DNA of 64,000 nt from Clostridium_AT stratigraminis (GCF_045310675.1 NZ_JBJHZZ010000011.1:36267-100266), one strand, 5' to 3'. Positions 53,136 through 61,581 are shown, numbered from the stretch's first letter. Program-made: numbers and translations. Notes: generated by a model from the letters alone, not told the origin.

Positions 53136-55514
53136 ATGGCAAAAGCAAGTGAAGAAAAAACAAAAGGATTAATTGCAGATAAATTAAAAGAAATTGATGG
53201 TTATCCATATAATCAAAATGTTGAAGTAGATGGTGTTACTTGGTTTAAAGAGGATAGTTATAAAGGAACGGATTATGATTGGTTAAGTGGAGTTTTTTCA
53301 ACAGCTTCAAAAAAACAAACAATGAAAGATAAGGGAACACCAGATTTTATTGTAGTGAAGAACAATTCAGAAGTTATCATTGTAATTGAATGCAAAGGTT
53401 CAACTGATAATCATATGATGCTGACTGATATAAAAGAATATAAATCATATGGATATGGAAATTCGGCAGATACAACAGGATATGCAGTAAATGGTGCGTT
53501 GTGGTATGCTTCTTTTTTGAACTCAGATTACGATGTTGTTGCTATTGGGGTGTCAGGTCAAAGTGAGTCTGAATGTAGGGTGACATCATTTGTGTTGCCT
53601 AAGGGTGGCGAAATGTCAGATATAGAGTTGTTAGAAGATGGATATCTTGATGGAACTTTAGTTTCAATAAATCAATATGAAAAGAATATTGAAGTTGCAT
53701 TGAATCGTTATGCAGCAACGGAAGAACTTGTCAGGAAGGAACTTAGACGATATACGCTTTCTTGTGCAAACTTCCTTCGCTCAAATGGTATTGAAGATAA
53801 TTCTAAGGCAGGTTTTATTTCAGCTGTCATATTAGGATTGACGAATCATGAATCAAGACTTTACAAAGATACTAAAGCTGCAATAGAAAGAAAGAATGCA
53901 ACAAAGTCAAAGAAAATGGTTTTAGATCCAATAGGAAAAGATGCGGTTAAAATGTTGAAAAAATCATTATATGGAGATGGAAACGAATATGATGATGATT
54001 ATGTAAATGGAATTTGGGATATAGATAAGATACCAAGAGGTAAAAGAACTTCACTAAAAAAATTTTATGATAATCTTTTGGCAAAAGATGAATTGATACA
54101 AGCTCCTAAAGGAAAAGACAGATATTTTCAAGATGGAAGTACTGTCCTGTCATGTTGTGTATATTCGCTATATGTTAATGTAATTGAGGTAATTGAAAGA
54201 TACAGTGGAATCGATGTTATGGGGGAATTTTATACAACATTTCTTAGATTTACAAAAGGTAATGCAAAGGAGAAAGGTATTGTACTCACTCCAAAGCATG
54301 TAACAGATTTGTTTTGTGATATTGCAGAGTTTTATTCAGATGAGAAGTTTAGTGAAAAAACAAAAATCATAGATATTTGCTGTGGTACAGGTGCATTTCT
54401 TATTTCTGCGCTAAACAGAATTAAAAGAAATATTCATAGCGATCATGAAAGTGAAGATAAGAAAAAAGAACGATATGAGTATGCACAAACTAACAGTCTA
54501 ATAGGTGTCGAAAGAGATTCGTCAATGTATGCACTTGCATATGCAAATATGAGATTCCATGGAGATGGTAAATCTAATTTGTTTAACTGTTCATCATTGC
54601 TGATAGATTCATATGCTCCTGTAGATGATAGTGGAAAGACATACTTTAATGATAAAAAGATTACCTTAAGTGAAGCATTAAAGGAGTTTGGAGATATTGA
54701 TGTTGGAATGATAAACCCACCATATTCCCTTGACAAAAAAGATAATACTTCAACTCAGGAATATCCGATTGTTCAACAAATAAATGAGCTGAAGGATAAA
54801 AATAAAAAGTTAAATAAAAAGTTAAAGGAGTTAAAGAAGAAAGAGCCGGATGAAAAGATAGAATCTGAAATCAGTAAGATAGAAGCTGAAATTTTAAAGA
54901 ATAAAAAAGAATTGGTTGAATTGGAAGATGAATTTACAAAAAGTGGTATGAGAGAAGTTGCTATACAAAAGGGGCAAGATGAATTAGATTTCATTACTTC
55001 AATGCTACATTATTTGAAAATTGGTGGTATTGGTATCGCAATTATTCCAATGTCATGTGCAGGAAATAGTGGTAGTAAGTTGCGTGTAGAAATGCTTAAA
55101 TATCACACTTTACTTGCGTGTATGACAATGCCAACTCAGTTATTCTTCGATTCACATGTAGGTGCAAATACTTGCATTATGGTTTTTAAGGCACATATTC
55201 CACATGACGAAAACAAGTCAGTCTTTTTTGGTAGATGGAAAGATGATGGATTTGCAGTTATTCCTCACAATGGAAGAAAGAACACAGGAAAATGGGATGA
55301 GATACGCAGAGAGTGGATTAATCAATTGGATGGAACAGCTACACCAAATGACATTGTTTTTGTGAGAAAGAAGATAAAGACAACAGATGAAGCACTTACA
55401 GAAGCCTACACTAAGACAGATTACTCAAAAATAAAAGATGCAGACTTTGAAAAAACATTAAAGAAGTATGCACTGTATAAATTTATGGATGAGAATGGTC
55501 TTTTGGAGGAATGA
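53136..55514 (+). CDS. Fused nuclease-adenine methyltransferase subunit (BcgI-like RM)
   Basis: A 792-residue fusion. The N-terminal part has a PD-(D/E)XK site: GTPD with Asp70, then IIVIECK with Glu85 and Lys87. A helical linker follows, and then an N6-adenine methyltransferase with GIVLTPKHVTDLF, the SAM motif IIDICCGTGAFL (411-422) and catalytic NPPY (527-530). Inside the methylase, residues 545-610 form a Lys/Glu-rich coiled coil. Together with a separate specificity subunit this is the architecture of BcgI-type (type IIB) enzymes, which cut and methylate with one A subunit guided by a B subunit. It could also be classed with type I-like relatives, but no separate HsdR helicase is present. 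GTGAGGG precedes ATG. Confidence 0.85.
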   Translation: MAKASEEKTKGLIADKLKEIDGYPYNQNVEVDGVTWFKEDSYKGTDYDWLSGVFSTASKKQTMKDKGTPDFIVVKNNSEVIIVIECKGSTDNHMMLTDIKEYKSYGYGNSADTTGYAVNGALWYASFLNSDYDVVAIGVSGQSESECRVTSFVLPKGGEMSDIELLEDGYLDGTLVSINQYEKNIEVALNRYAATEELVRKELRRYTLSCANFLRSNGIEDNSKAGFISAVILGLTNHESRLYKDTKAAIERKNATKSKKMVLDPIGKDAVKMLKKSLYGDGNEYDDDYVNGIWDIDKIPRGKRTSLKKFYDNLLAKDELIQAPKGKDRYFQDGSTVLSCCVYSLYVNVIEVIERYSGIDVMGEFYTTFLRFTKGNAKEKGIVLTPKHVTDLFCDIAEFYSDEKFSEKTKIIDICCGTGAFLISALNRIKRNIHSDHESEDKKKERYEYAQTNSLIGVERDSSMYALAYANMRFHGDGKSNLFNCSSLLIDSYAPVDDSGKTYFNDKKITLSEALKEFGDIDVGMINPPYSLDKKDNTSTQEYPIVQQINELKDKNKKLNKKLKELKKKEPDEKIESEISKIEAEILKNKKELVELEDEFTKSGMREVAIQKGQDELDFITSMLHYLKIGGIGIAIIPMSCAGNSGSKLRVEMLKYHTLLACMTMPTQLFFDSHVGANTCIMVFKAHIPHDENKSVFFGRWKDDGFAVIPHNGRKNTGKWDEIRREWINQLDGTATPNDIVFVRKKIKTTDEALTEAYTKTDYSKIKDADFEKTLKKYALYKFMDENGLLEE

Positions 55515-55515
55515 T

Positions 55516-56631
55516 ATGAATTTACAAGATAGAGAATGGAAAGATTATCATTTATATGATTTATTTGAAATTGATCCAGGAAACAAGTTTGATAGAAGTA
55601 AAATGACTGCATATATGCCATCTGTTAATTTTGTGGGAAGATCAAGTACCCGTAATGGTGTTACAGCATATGTCGATAGAATAGATGAAGTAGAACCATA
55701 TAAAGAAGGAAATATGACAATTGCTTTAGGTGGAGAACATTTAGGCTCATGCTTTATTCAAAAATATCCTTTTTATACAAGTCAAAACGTTGTTGTTTTG
55801 ATTCCGCTGCAGGAAATGAGCGAGAATGTAAAACTATTTATAGCCCATTTGATTAGAAATGAAAGTGCAAATAACTATTTGGCATTTGCGAGAGAACTAA
55901 ATGCTCATGTAAAAACGGATTTCATAATAAAGCTGCCGATTACAAAGTCTGGAGAATTGGATATTTCATTTATTAATGAGTATATTTCAAGTTTGTCATA
56001 TGACATATCAAATGTACCGGAGTATTTTTTGGATGATGGATATGAAAAAGCTTTTTGGTATATTGATAATATTGATCAAGACAAGTTTGAAGAAAAATAT
56101 GCATCGTCTAAGATATCGGATAAAATATCACTTTCCGATAGAAAATGGGAGCCATTTGTATTTCATGAGATTGTGCAGGATATACATAATGGAAAGGCTT
56201 ATAATAAATCTGATTTGACAATAGCAGATGGAGATGATTATGTTTCCTATGTTACAAGAACAAATGAGAATAATGGAATTTCTTTATGTGTAGAAAATAA
56301 AGAATATGATGGATTAGAAAAGGCAAAAGCAATTACAATTGGTGACACTACTGCTACTATTTTTTATCAAGACCATGATTTTATTACAGGACCACACATA
56401 ATTGTAATTAGAGCAGATTGGTTTAATGTTTATACTGCAAATTTTCTGATTTCTATTTTGAACAAAGAGAAATACAGATATCCTGTATTTGGTCGTGCAT
56501 TTTCAAAGGATTTAATAAAAGATACGATAGTGTACTTGCCAGTAAAAGAGCCAAGAATTCCAGATTATAAATTTATGGAAGACTATATAAAAACACTTTC
56601 TTTTAGTTGCAATATAGAAGTTAAAGCATAA
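55516..56631 (+). CDS. Specificity subunit of the BcgI-like RM system
   Basis: A 371-residue DNA-recognition subunit with two target-recognition halves that start alike: REWKDYHLYDLFEIDPG (residues 5-21) and RKWEPFVFHEIVQDIHNG (around 210-228). Both halves carry the W..F.L..LF/IV..I..G pattern of S subunits. GGAGGA lies within the end of the nuclease-methylase gene and its stop is separated from this ATG by one base, so the two are translationally coupled. The frame that starts earlier (55468) overlaps the partner gene and lacks a site. Confidence 0.85.
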   Translation: MNLQDREWKDYHLYDLFEIDPGNKFDRSKMTAYMPSVNFVGRSSTRNGVTAYVDRIDEVEPYKEGNMTIALGGEHLGSCFIQKYPFYTSQNVVVLIPLQEMSENVKLFIAHLIRNESANNYLAFARELNAHVKTDFIIKLPITKSGELDISFINEYISSLSYDISNVPEYFLDDGYEKAFWYIDNIDQDKFEEKYASSKISDKISLSDRKWEPFVFHEIVQDIHNGKAYNKSDLTIADGDDYVSYVTRTNENNGISLCVENKEYDGLEKAKAITIGDTTATIFYQDHDFITGPHIIVIRADWFNVYTANFLISILNKEKYRYPVFGRAFSKDLIKDTIVYLPVKEPRIPDYKFMEDYIKTLSFSCNIEVKA

Positions 56632-56750
56632 ATTTTTCATTTTATGTTTATAAATACAATTTGTAAGGATATAATATCAAGTATTATGATAGAAGATAAA
56701 TTGGATCATCTATTTGATACAGGTGGAATTTTTTTAAATCAATTAGTATA

Positions 56751-56786
56751 AGAAAAGCGATCACATAATGTGGTCGCTTTTCTTCT
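56751..56786. terminator. Terminator between RM operon and convergent genes
   Basis: AGAAAAGCGATCACA (56751-56765) pairs with TGTGGTCGCTTTTCT (56769-56783, one G-U pair). A/T tracts on both sides suggest a bidirectional terminator. Confidence 0.85.
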
Positions 56787-56825
56787 TATCAGCATGCACG
56801 CAAACAAGCTCAGCTTAATTATAAG

Positions 56826-57290
56826 TTATAGAATTTTACAATATTTATTTATAAAAACTATTTCATACATCTGTTTTGTGTACTTGTATGACGAAACAGC
56901 TTCATTAAATGACTTATACCAAGAAGTAGCTGAGAGATGTATTTTTTTTAGCTTCTCAAAATTATATTCAGCAATAGGCATATCGTTGGAATCAGTCTCT
57001 AGTTGAATAATTAAATCCTTTAATTGATGGGTAAATGGATTGAGTGCCCTACGAAGCGATTTAAAATAACTGTCATCTAAAAGAATATTACTAATGTCTT
57101 CAAGAGGGCGCTGGTCTAATAAAGCATTATTCATAATAGATGTCTTTTCTTTTACATCATTTAGATGTTTATTAGCATGCTCATAAATAACTGGCCACTG
57201 CTTGTCTATAATCAATTCAGCTTCTTCGTTGGTTATGATGTATGTTGGACATACACGATTGCTACTTGTACGTTTTGATAATCTATCCAT
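56826..57290 (-). CDS. Unrecognised element-borne protein, 154 aa
   Basis: I do not recognise this family. The protein is mostly helical and soluble (ITNEEAELIIDKQWPVIYEHANKHLNDVKEK..., LKDLIIQLETDSNDM...). There is no signal peptide or clear catalytic motif. GGGAGG precedes ATG on the minus strand, so it is very probably translated. It lies 104 bases downstream of the 290-residue gene on the same strand, and the two form a separate transcriptional unit opposite to the rest of the element. Cargo of this kind in mobile elements is often defensive, but nothing in the sequence proves it. Confidence 0.6.
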   Translation of the reverse strand: MDRLSKRTSSNRVCPTYIITNEEAELIIDKQWPVIYEHANKHLNDVKEKTSIMNNALLDQRPLEDISNILLDDSYFKSLRRALNPFTHQLKDLIIQLETDSNDMPIAEYNFEKLKKIHLSATSWYKSFNEAVSSYKYTKQMYEIVFINKYCKIL

Positions 57291-57394
57291 TCGATTATCC
57301 TCCCTTGTAATTTATTGGAATCATTGTTCCATAAAAAGAGGATAATACAATTCGGGTGTGGCGTCAGTATAGTAATATATGGAGAAAAGGCAAG

Positions 57395-58267
57395 CTAAAA
57401 TTCCCCACCATAGATTTTGGAAATATAAGCGTTTTGCAGATACTCTAGTTCGTTGACATAATTATCTGAAATTGTAATAAGTTTTTCAAAGTGCAGATTC
57501 ATATCTGGAGGAATGAATGCGAGTGCCTTTGATTTTTCTAAATCAGATTCTATTATGTCCTTTACTCTTAAACCTAGAGAGTTTATATCAGGAACAAACT
57601 GACGTAATAAGGGTATAACGTGAGGAATTACTAGATCCTTTTCTATCTTTTTATCAAGCTTTGTGTATGAATCAGTAGCTGAACAAAATTCAATAAATAT
57701 TTTTTCGAAACTTGCTCTACAATTTGACTTGGAAAATAAGTAATCTATAGCGGATTCTCTAGCACTATCAATATTATTAAAAATATCATCTTCGAAAACA
57801 CAATAATAGTAAGCAGGAATACACTCAGGACGATTATTTAGTATTCGATAATATGTGGAGTATTTGGCATATGAAACATGGTCACAAACAATATTGTAAA
57901 CATCAATATCTAATTCAGAATTACAAAGAATTAAATCATATATTAAATTATGAAATATTTCTGGAATATTTCTTCTGATCTCTTCCTCTGTACCCCAAAG
58001 AACCTCTTGGCGATCTTTAAATCCTAGACTAGGAGCAATACCTATATCTTCATATTGGTTGTCAGATATTTTCCGAGAACTAAGCACAACCGAGTCTTGT
58101 ATTAAATAGGGATTTTTTTGGCTGATTTTTAAATTAGTAATGTGGCTTATTATTTTTTCGTTGGGAGGATATATATCCTCTAATTTTTTATGAGTCTCAG
58201 ATATTCGAGCTTTTATCCTAGATGCGCTCTTTTCGTATATACAATTCTTTGTCCATTTAAAGTTCAT
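57395..58267 (-). CDS. Unrecognised element-borne protein, 290 aa
   Basis: The family is unrecognised. Residues 17-62 (RIKARISETHKKLEDIY...NEKIISHITNLKISQKNPYLI) have the spacing of a Cro/CI-type helix-turn-helix including the terminal KNPYL-like segment, but the match is weak. The rest is alpha-rich, acidic and soluble, with no obvious catalytic motif. AAAGGAGG precedes ATG on the minus strand. The pair with the downstream 154-residue gene sits between the restriction system and the replication genes and might be a regulator/effector or defence pair. Confidence 0.6.
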   Translation of the reverse strand: MNFKWTKNCIYEKSASRIKARISETHKKLEDIYPPNEKIISHITNLKISQKNPYLIQDSVVLSSRKISDNQYEDIGIAPSLGFKDRQEVLWGTEEEIRRNIPEIFHNLIYDLILCNSELDIDVYNIVCDHVSYAKYSTYYRILNNRPECIPAYYYCVFEDDIFNNIDSARESAIDYLFSKSNCRASFEKIFIEFCSATDSYTKLDKKIEKDLVIPHVIPLLRQFVPDINSLGLRVKDIIESDLEKSKALAFIPPDMNLHFEKLITISDNYVNELEYLQNAYISKIYGGEF

Positions 58268-58459
58268 TAAAAACCTCCTTTGGTGGGGAATTTTACATGG
58301 GTAATCAAAGGGAAACTACTACACTGACTCCCTACTCGATTATATAGTATTATGATTATAGAAGCAAGAGAGCTTCCACATGCATGTATAAGTTGATCAA
58401 CACAAAAATATGGTGGATGCGACCAGAACTAGCATCATAAAGATACGAGGTTTAATATT

Positions 58460-58801
58460 ATGAAAAAACTTAATTTATTTACGTACTTTGATTTTGAGGG
58501 ATTCGCTAAAGGAAAGCGTTTCATGAGCATCGGACAGAAGGAATGGAAGGATTTCAAGACTGGAGATGTGTTAGGGACTAAGGTAGAAGTTGTAATTGTT
58601 CAGGACAAAACAGATTATGGTACAACAGAAGGTGAGGTTGTTAATAATTTGTACGAGAAACTGATAATCAAGATTCCTAAGCAAATTACAGTGCCTATGA
58701 ATGCTGAGGTTCGTCTTAAGAACGCTGAGGCAACAATATATGGTGAATATCGCAATCAGCTTAGTGTTGTAGCAGAGGATATCGAGATTAATAGTAAGTA
58801 A
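58460..58801 (+). CDS. DUF961/YdcP-like protein (HelP-type helicase processivity factor)
   Basis: A 113-residue OB-like protein with the DUF961 signature at its end (ITVPMNAEVRLKNAEATIYGEYRNQLSVVAEDI). Relatives are Orf22/Orf23 of Tn916 and HelP (YdcP) of ICEBs1, the latter a single-stranded-DNA-binding helper of helicase processivity in rolling-circle replication of the element. The position directly before the origin and Rep gene fits that role. ACGAGG lies upstream of ATG. Confidence 0.85.
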   Translation: MKKLNLFTYFDFEGFAKGKRFMSIGQKEWKDFKTGDVLGTKVEVVIVQDKTDYGTTEGEVVNNLYEKLIIKIPKQITVPMNAEVRLKNAEATIYGEYRNQLSVVAEDIEINSK

Positions 58802-58810
58802 AAAAGACCG

Positions 58811-58918
58811 TACGCATCCGGCTCAGCAGGAGCCGGGGCGTAGGCTCTCAGGCTTAGTATTACCCTGAGAGCGTTACTGTTACATGCGAGGATTCATGCG
58901 GGTTTTCGTATGTAACAG
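58811..58918 (+). other. Predicted rolling-circle origin with CRESS-virus-type nonanucleotide
   Basis: Three hairpins lie in a row. The first is TACGC (58811-58815) with CCGGCTC (58818-58824) pairing to GAGCCGG (58830-58836) and GCGTA (58838-58842). The second is a perfect 9-bp stem, GCTCTCAGG (58844-58852) with CCTGAGAGC (58864-58872), whose 11-nt loop CTTAGTATTAC holds TAGTATTAC at 58855-58863. The third is a 13-bp stem (58877-58889 with 58906-58918, one G-U pair). TAGTATTAC in a stem-loop is the nicking site of circovirus/nanovirus Reps (cut after TAGTATT). It is on the Rep-coding strand, 32 bases before the Rep start, as in those viruses. Confidence 0.85.
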
Positions 58919-58949
58919 ATTTATAGTTTGTTACAAGTGGGGGCAGGGT

Positions 58950-60023
58950 ATGACACAAGATACAGTTAGCAGATCATGGTTTGCTGTGTTTCCATATCCG
59001 GAACAACATGGATATACAGAATCGCCGGAAGAAATTTGTGAACAGCTTAAAAATGAATGGATTAGAGATAATCCTTTACGGAAAGGTTGGTGGGGGTATT
59101 GCGTTTCAGAAAAAGGGATGCCACATATTCATATGGTACTTGAAGCCTCTGGAGCAATGAGATTCAGCGCAGTTAAGAAAGCATACCCTACAGTACATTT
59201 AGAGCCTACAAAGGGAAATAAGAAGCAGGTGTTGGCATATATCAGGAAGGAGTCACCTTTTGATGAGAAAGGAGAACAGGTGATCTGCTTTACTTCTTAT
59301 GGAAATATCGAAGGCAATAAACGCTTTGCTCTTAATAATACCAACGATACTCTTCAAACGATTGAACAGTTGATCGAGGAAGGTATGACACCTAATGCAA
59401 TTATGGCAGAGGATATCCGACTTCGAAAAGAAGAGACCTTGATTCGGAAAGCATATTTCGCAAAACGCTATAAGGAAACACCGCCTCAGAGAGATATAAA
59501 GATCGTTTGGCATTGCGGAGAATCTGGCACAGGAAAATCATATGCCTATATAAAACTTTGTGAGCAATTTGGGGATGATAATGTATATTTCTTTTCTGAT
59601 TACGCAAACAGAGGTGTAGGAGGCTTTGATGGATATGGTGGAGAGCCGGTATTATTCATGGATGAGCTAAAGAGTGAATCGCTTCCCTTTGAACTATTGT
59701 TGACAGTAATGCAGGGGTATCGCACTCAGATACATTGTAGGTACTCAAATTGCTATGCTTTATGGAATGAGGTTCACATTACATCAATCTTTAGTCCGGA
59801 AGATATCTATGGAGGAATGGTTAGCAGGGAGACACAAGCAAAAGATACTATTAAACAGTTATTAAGAAGAATAACACTATATGTTTACCATTATGTTGAA
59901 AATGGTGAATTCAAAACTTTCGAGCTGCCGGGAGATCAATACAAAAAACTTGATGATCTGAGAAGGCAAGCAACGGGAAGTGATTTTGTAACTATTGACA
60001 ATGAAGTAATAACTTTTGAGTAA
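58950..60023 (+). CDS. rep: CRESS-type Rep: HUH endonuclease fused to superfamily 3 helicase
   Basis: A 357-residue replication initiator. Motif I-like WFAVFPYP (10-17), HUH motif with His59 and His61 (MPHIHMVLEA) and catalytic Tyr97 with Lys100 (LAYIRKE) form the nicking domain. The helicase has Walker A CGESGTGKS (189-197), Walker B VLFMDE (234-239), motif C-like VHITSIFSPEDIY (275-287) and an arginine segment LLRRITLYVY (304-313). The order, size and TS..SPE.IY wording match circovirus/geminivirus Reps; the Asn usual in motif C (TSN) is Ile here. It may also serve as the relaxase for transfer. The start ATG 58950 follows GTGGGGGCAGGG; upstream codons run into the origin. Confidence 0.88.
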   Translation: MTQDTVSRSWFAVFPYPEQHGYTESPEEICEQLKNEWIRDNPLRKGWWGYCVSEKGMPHIHMVLEASGAMRFSAVKKAYPTVHLEPTKGNKKQVLAYIRKESPFDEKGEQVICFTSYGNIEGNKRFALNNTNDTLQTIEQLIEEGMTPNAIMAEDIRLRKEETLIRKAYFAKRYKETPPQRDIKIVWHCGESGTGKSYAYIKLCEQFGDDNVYFFSDYANRGVGGFDGYGGEPVLFMDELKSESLPFELLLTVMQGYRTQIHCRYSNCYALWNEVHITSIFSPEDIYGGMVSRETQAKDTIKQLLRRITLYVYHYVENGEFKTFELPGDQYKKLDDLRRQATGSDFVTIDNEVITFE

Positions 60024-60037
60024 AGGAGCGTGATGAT

Positions 60038-61312
60038 ATGAAGAATAAAAATTTATATAGAATTGTTACGGGGGCAAAGAGGATTGTCAGAAATAAACTG
60101 CTGATCCTGATCCCTGTTGTTTACCTGATTATTGTTGGAATTCTGTCATACATGGGAAAAGTACTCTTGCTTACATTAGATCAGCCTTTTTCGTCAGATC
60201 TGTTCGGGTGGGTGTTCCTGATCTTCATGGTAGAGATAGCAATAATAGGACTGATGTTGATATTGACAGTATTGGGTACACCTATAAGTAGTAAGGAAAT
60301 AGAAAATGAATTATCGGAGATCGAATTTACAGATAAAAAAGGAAATCCACCTACTTTGATAGCTAAAACAAGAGAAAAAAATGGATGGATATATGAATTT
60401 TATTCGCCGAGGTTGCCATTGTATCAGTATGAAAATCATGTAAAAGATATAGAAAATGCTTTAGTTATGAAAATAATATCTATAGAATTTGGGAAAAACA
60501 CGCAACATGTGATAATCAAGGCGATAGACTTCGCAAGAAAATCACAAGAAACAATTATGTGGAAAGATGCCTATCTTAGTTCAGATGACTTCATATTGAA
60601 ACTTGGCGAGAGTTATTTTGGGGATGAGAGTTTTAATCTGGCAGTCACACCTCATGTTTTGATTGGTGGAGGTTCAGGTTCAGGAAAGAGCAAACTGTTG
60701 AAACTAATTTTGATGCAGAGCATAAAGAAAGGCGCAGAAGTTTATCTTTCAGACTTTAAAGGTGGTGTTGATTATCCAAAAGTCTGGCATGAAAAATGTT
60801 CAATTATTGTTGAAACAGAAAAACTATCAGATCAGCTTTCAGATATATTGGAGATCATGGAAGATAGACGTAAACAGTTTGTTAAATCTGGTGCATCAAA
60901 TATAAGTGAACATAATCGCAAGACAGAATCTAATATGCAGAGAATTATAGTTGCATGTGATGAAGTTGCTGAGGTACTTGACAAAACCGGATTGGATAAG
61001 ACTGAAAAGGCTTTGATCAGTCAGATAGAAAGTAAGTTTATTACAATAGCAAGACTAGGTAGGGCGTTTGGAATACATCTGATTTTGGCTACACAGAGAC
61101 CATCAGCAGATGTATTAAATGGGCAGATCAAAAATAATATAGGTATGAGGATTTGTGGTAGGGCAGATAAGGTTTTGTCTCAGATTATCCTTGATAATAC
61201 GGATGGAGAAGACAAAATTTCACAAAACGATCAAGGAATGTTTCTGACAAATACTAGAGTGCTATTTAAGGCATATTATGTTGAAGATGATTGCTTAAAG
61301 GAGCGTGATTGA
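60038..61312 (+). CDS. FtsK/SpoIIIE-type ATPase, TcpA-like coupling protein
   Basis: A 424-residue membrane ATPase. Two helices (about 21-42 and 57-82) anchor it, and an FtsK-type motor follows: Walker A LIGGGSGSGKSKLL (near 205-218), SDFKGGVDYP, Walker B RIIVACDEVAEV and LATQRPSADVLNGQIKNNIGMRICGRA. The size and layout match Orf21 of Tn916 and ConQ of ICEBs1, coupling proteins that bring nicked DNA to a conjugation channel. No channel genes exist here, so a helper element would be required. AAAGGAGCG precedes ATG, and the excisionase start directly abuts its stop. Confidence 0.9.
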   Translation: MKNKNLYRIVTGAKRIVRNKLLILIPVVYLIIVGILSYMGKVLLLTLDQPFSSDLFGWVFLIFMVEIAIIGLMLILTVLGTPISSKEIENELSEIEFTDKKGNPPTLIAKTREKNGWIYEFYSPRLPLYQYENHVKDIENALVMKIISIEFGKNTQHVIIKAIDFARKSQETIMWKDAYLSSDDFILKLGESYFGDESFNLAVTPHVLIGGGSGSGKSKLLKLILMQSIKKGAEVYLSDFKGGVDYPKVWHEKCSIIVETEKLSDQLSDILEIMEDRRKQFVKSGASNISEHNRKTESNMQRIIVACDEVAEVLDKTGLDKTEKALISQIESKFITIARLGRAFGIHLILATQRPSADVLNGQIKNNIGMRICGRADKVLSQIILDNTDGEDKISQNDQGMFLTNTRVLFKAYYVEDDCLKERD

Positions 61313-61510
61313 ATGTTAGGAAAACCCGAATTAAAAGATAAACCCACGCTCACAATAGAAGAAGCTGCTTCCCTATATAACATAGGGGAGCATAAACTTA
61401 GAGAACTTACAGATTCTGATACATGTTCTTTTGTTTTATATGTTGGGCGTAAAAGACTTATAAAAAGAAAACAATTTGATGATTATCTTGCAAAATCTTT
61501 TTCGATTTAG
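61313..61510 (+). CDS. xis: Excisionase (Tn916 Xis-like)
   Basis: A 65-residue MerR-like winged-helix protein (TLTIEEAASLYNIGEHKLRELTDS..., then VGRKRLIKRKQFDDYLAKS), which has the usual form of excisionases next to tyrosine integrases. Such proteins bend DNA at attachment sites and tip the integrase toward excision. Its ATG begins at the base after the FtsK-like stop, so the two are translationally coupled. Confidence 0.88.
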   Translation: MLGKPELKDKPTLTIEEAASLYNIGEHKLRELTDSDTCSFVLYVGRKRLIKRKQFDDYLAKSFSI

Positions 61511-61521
61511 GGTGTTTTTGG

Positions 61522-61559
61522 GAAAGCTGATATGTTATTATTATAGCAAGTCAGCTTTC
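61522..61559 (+). repeat. Inverted repeat between xis and int
   Basis: GAAAGCTGA (61522-61530) and TCAGCTTTC (61551-61559) are perfect inverted repeats enclosing 20 AT-rich bases, just before the int ribosome-binding site (AAGGAGAT). This may be an operator or a weak attenuator controlling int. Confidence 0.5.
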
Positions 61560-61581
61560 TGTCGTAGGAAGGAGATATATA

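Noticed and set aside
53136..56631. Classical type I restriction system
   Set aside because: There is no separate HsdR translocase, and the nuclease domain is fused to the methylase, which fits BcgI-type enzymes better.
56646..56753. A 35-codon frame starting ATG at 56646
   Set aside because: No ribosome-binding site, and its end overlaps the terminator stem at 56751.
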